From NCBI GenBank assembly GCA_017394375.1, contig JAFPYV010000031.1, positions 1-9,681 on the forward strand: a stretch of 9,681 bases of DNA, written 5' to 3'. Numbering within the stretch: the first letter of the stretch is position 1; the number at the start of each line of letters is the position of its first letter. Under the pieces are notes generated by a model. It ran no database searches and was not told the DNA's origin. It was given only the letters and a program-made list of their open reading frames with translations. A program made the position numbers and the translations under genes. Of the stretch, positions 7,762 through 9,681 are shown piece by piece. This DNA comes from a bacterium. Lineage in GTDB: Bacteria; Bacillota_I; Bacilli_A; Mycoplasmatales; Mycoplasmoidaceae.

Positions 7762-8670
7762 TTAGGCTTGCATTTTACACATAATATATGAATTTATACT
7801 ATTAATGCTGTTAGTTGGATTGGCAACTTTATTTAATAATAAAGCAATTCTTGAGCAAAACTGCATTGATAACCATTTGGTAACATTCCAACAGCGGTGT
7901 TAAAGTGCCTTCCTAAATTATAAAGTGCATCATATTCACAACCTTTAAAGTACAGAAGTAATTATCATATTCGTAATTGTGATATGCAAGTGCACCATAA
8001 GAATCGTAATAAAGACCAGTTCCTTTTTCTGATTATTCAATTAAAATGATGCTAAAGTGTTTACAGTCCACGTTAAATTGAAGTTGGATAGTCAATTGCA
8101 CCATCCATGCCTCAGGTTGGGTCAATGGTGATTTATTCTTGAATACTTGGCATTTAAACTTGTAATCATTGGTGGTTCAATCCATAAATTATACTCACAA
8201 TTCCACTGATTGGTGAATATCCACCTAGTGTACCCCAATAATTTATCGGGAAACAAAACCTGCTAGTTTCATCATGGCACCACAAATAGCAGCAAAGTCT
8301 CAGCATCCACCTTGTAAGTGTTGGCAATATTCACACATGGTGTGACCATACATGTATTGCGTGGTGTAATCCATATTATCACATACTCATCAAATACTGC
8401 AACCATTCTATTTAATGGGTTAGCATATCATTGCACAATTTGGTTAGCAACTTTGACTATGATTTGTTTGGATCAAACCAGTTATCACAGTTGTATTCAT
8501 TAGTTCATCAGTCTAATTGGTTACATTGCATTCATCCATATGCAGCATTTCATACTCTACTATTAGCACTGTTATCTTCACCATTGTTATAGTTATTTAG
8601 GTAAGAATCTTCATAATATTGATGTTCCATGGAAGTAATACCAGTATTATTAATTAAAAAACCAGTCATG
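7762..8670 (-). pseudogene. Broken paralogue of the transglutaminase-like surface protein
   Basis: The minus strand carries, in changing frames, a recognisable copy of the C-terminal third of the neighbouring intact protein. In order one reads GFLINNTGITS, VWNAAYGW, QIVQWYANPLNRMVAV, LQGGCWDFAA...MMKLAGFVSR, ITIDPTWGMD, YGALAYHNYEYDNYF and FKGCEYDALYNLGRHF. The triad positions survive: Cys codon at 8305-8303, His at 8174-8172, Asp at 8123-8121. There are several frameshifts, and in-frame TAA stops at 8156-8154 and 8135-8133 stand exactly where the intact protein has tryptophans. The upstream part is missing because the copy stops at the insertion sequence at about 8671; the remainder may lie beyond that element, outside the window. 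It ends 107 nt before the intact gene starts, in tandem with it. Confidence 0.85.
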
Positions 8671-8678
8671 GTAGACTA

Positions 8679-8700
8679 GGACATTAAAATTGGACAATAA
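8679..8700 (+). repeat. Direct repeat GGACAnTAA at the IS left end
   Basis: GGACATTAA (8679-8687) and GGACAATAA (8692-8700) repeat with a 13-bp period, a little more than one helical turn, at the edge of the IS. They are candidate transposase binding sites. Confidence 0.4.
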
Positions 8701-8733
8701 TTCTTTCAAGAAAGGAAGGATTATTGTTTTTTT
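8694..8733 (+). terminator. 14-bp hairpin with T-run in front of orfA, enclosing its ribosome binding site
   Basis: Bases 8694-8707 pair without a break with 8714-8727 (two G-T wobbles) around the loop AAGAAA, and the T-run reaches 8733, one base before the ATG at 8734. It has the form of a rho-independent terminator. The only purine-rich Shine-Dalgarno candidate, AGGAAGG (8713-8719), is in the 3' arm and would be hidden in transcripts coming from outside. Confidence 0.65.
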
Positions 8734-9681
8734 ATGTCTAAACAATTAAAACCAAATCAATGGTTAAAATTATTCAATATTTATGAAACACAAGGTATTC
8801 ATGCTTTGTGATTAAAATATGGAGCATATCGAAAAATAAACAAAAATAGCAAATATTTATTTTTCAAAAAGTATAAGAAATTTTTGTACCATAATAGAGA
8901 TATGAAGACATTAATATCTATGACTGGTAAGGAATCTAAAAAAGGTACCAAATCTGGTCGTCCTAAAAACTCTAAAAATAAAATTAAAATTTGGAAAGAA
9001 TTTATAGACAAAATTGGCAAGGACGAAGTAGCAAATATTTTTAAAAAATTGTTGATGATGGAGATGAAGATTTAATTGATGCAATTAAGGAAATTATCAA
9101 GAAGAAAACAAAATTATCTTCACGAAAAATGGACAGCATTTTAGGTTTTTTCGAAGTCTTACATTTGTAATCTTCGAAATTCAAAAGAAAAGCCAATTAA
9201 TAAGTAGAAGTCACATAAAGAAAAGCTAGCGAATATGATTTATGACATCTTAGCAAAATATTATTTTTGCGTTGGTCGGGAACCAATTGCCCAAATAATG
9301 CTTACAAAGTATGAATTTTCATTTCTGGACGCCAAATTGACAGAATCATGCATGAAAATCATTTGGCTTGTGAAATTAAAGTATCACGTAAATTCCAGAA
9401 AGAAAAGACACCACTGCAATGATTCCAGATCTAGTAAAAAGAGATTACGATAATAAAAATCATAAATAAATTGTTCGTGCTACTGATGTTACATACATTT
9501 GTTCACTTTGCGACGCACCACAAATTTTGTTTACCTTTCAGTAGTAATTAATCATCGTACTAAGGAAATTGAATCATGAGAATTATCAAATGTACAATGA
9601 TGCAAAATTAATCATAGATTCATTTGCTGCTATTAAGCATAAACTTGCTGGATCGATTGTTCATACTGGCCAAGGTGCAGA
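8734..9681 (+). pseudogene. IS3-family transposase (orfA-orfB), degenerate
   Basis: From ATG 8734 an orfA-like protein reads MSKQLKPNQWLKLFNIYE (a helix-turn-helix type start), then GTKSGRPKNSKNKIKIW, and ends at 9075. The continuation DDGDEDLIDAIKEI follows in the -1 frame after TTTTTAAAAAA (9038-9048), then LSSRKMDSILGF. After an indel in the T-run at 9146-9151 comes EKPINK, a TAG, and HKEKLANMIYDILAKYYFCVGREPI, the orfB HTH_21 region. Further shifts give SGRQIDRIMHENHLACEIKV and the integrase core start ATDVTYI (first catalytic Asp). Near the window end MYNDAKLIIDSFAAIKHKL leads to IVHTGQGA, where the usual second Asp (HSDQG/HTDQG) is Gly. With several shifts, stops and a lost catalytic residue this copy cannot be active. 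Confidence 0.8.

Larger units (their letters stand above)
8672..9681 (+). mobile_element. Decayed IS3-family insertion sequence, truncated by window end
   Basis: The element begins near TAGACTAGGACA at the point where similarity to the surface-protein paralogue stops, and encodes orfA and orfB remnants of an IS3-type transposase up to the last base. The exact left terminus is uncertain (8672 and TGGACAATAA at 8691 are both candidates), and the right end is not in the window, so neither terminal inverted repeats nor target duplication can be checked. Confidence 0.75.

Noticed and set aside
8318..8503. Plus-strand open frame within the broken paralogue
   Set aside because: Antisense to recognisable transglutaminase-like sequence on the minus strand; no start signal.
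8799..9020. Minus-strand open frame opposite the transposase
   Set aside because: Antisense to the orfA protein, which has the recognisable IS3 pattern.
1..9681. CRISPR arrays, rRNA, riboswitches, replication origin
   Set aside because: No regularly spaced repeats, no rRNA-like stretches, no DnaA-box cluster and no recognisable riboswitch core were seen on either strand.

Overview
The window comes from a wall-less bacterium of the class Mollicutes (Mycoplasma/Spiroplasma relatives) that uses genetic code 4. The DNA is very AT-rich. Every long gene reads through in-frame TGA codons that fall where tryptophan is expected, for example in the transglutaminase motif and in the conserved parts of the glycosyltransferase. 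The genus cannot be fixed from the sequence alone. No gene here is a housekeeping marker, and the window looks like an accessory, surface-antigen type region.

Layout. Bases 1-339 hold no gene but contain a cluster of inverted repeats, two of which read as terminators on the minus strand. A tRNA-Arg(CCT)/tRNA-Ser(CGA) pair follows (340-508) with its own terminator. At 652-2001 (+) is a family-2-like glycosyltransferase with a long Asn/Gln-rich disordered N-terminus. Bases 2057-2466 carry a short minus-strand relic of a surface-protein gene, then a promoter for a two-gene plus-strand operon, 2467-2937 and 2930-4111, overlapping by 8 nt. Both proteins look like degenerate RNase III relatives, and the second also has two dsRNA-binding-like segments. 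A hairpin at 4133-4166 serves as terminator for this operon and for the convergent minus-strand gene.

That gene (4190-7654, minus, 1154 aa) encodes a large surface protein with an N-terminal membrane anchor, BspA-type leucine-rich repeats and a C-terminal transglutaminase/protease-like domain with a visible Cys-His-Asp triad. Upstream of it on the same strand (7762-8670) is a broken paralogue covering only the C-terminal half. It is cut off at about 8671 by a decayed IS3-family insertion sequence that runs off the window end.

The transglutaminase-like family therefore occurs three times: one intact copy, one pseudogene and one relic. This looks like a birth-and-death surface antigen array into which the RNase III-like operon is interposed. 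The most unusual item is that operon. Protein A has lost all four metal-binding carboxylates of RNase III, and protein B keeps at most one. The pair resembles in architecture the mitochondrial ribosomal proteins mL57 (RNase III fold only) and mL44 (RNase III fold plus dsRBD), which form a catalytically dead heterodimer. Assignments come from reading motifs by eye; no database search was possible.
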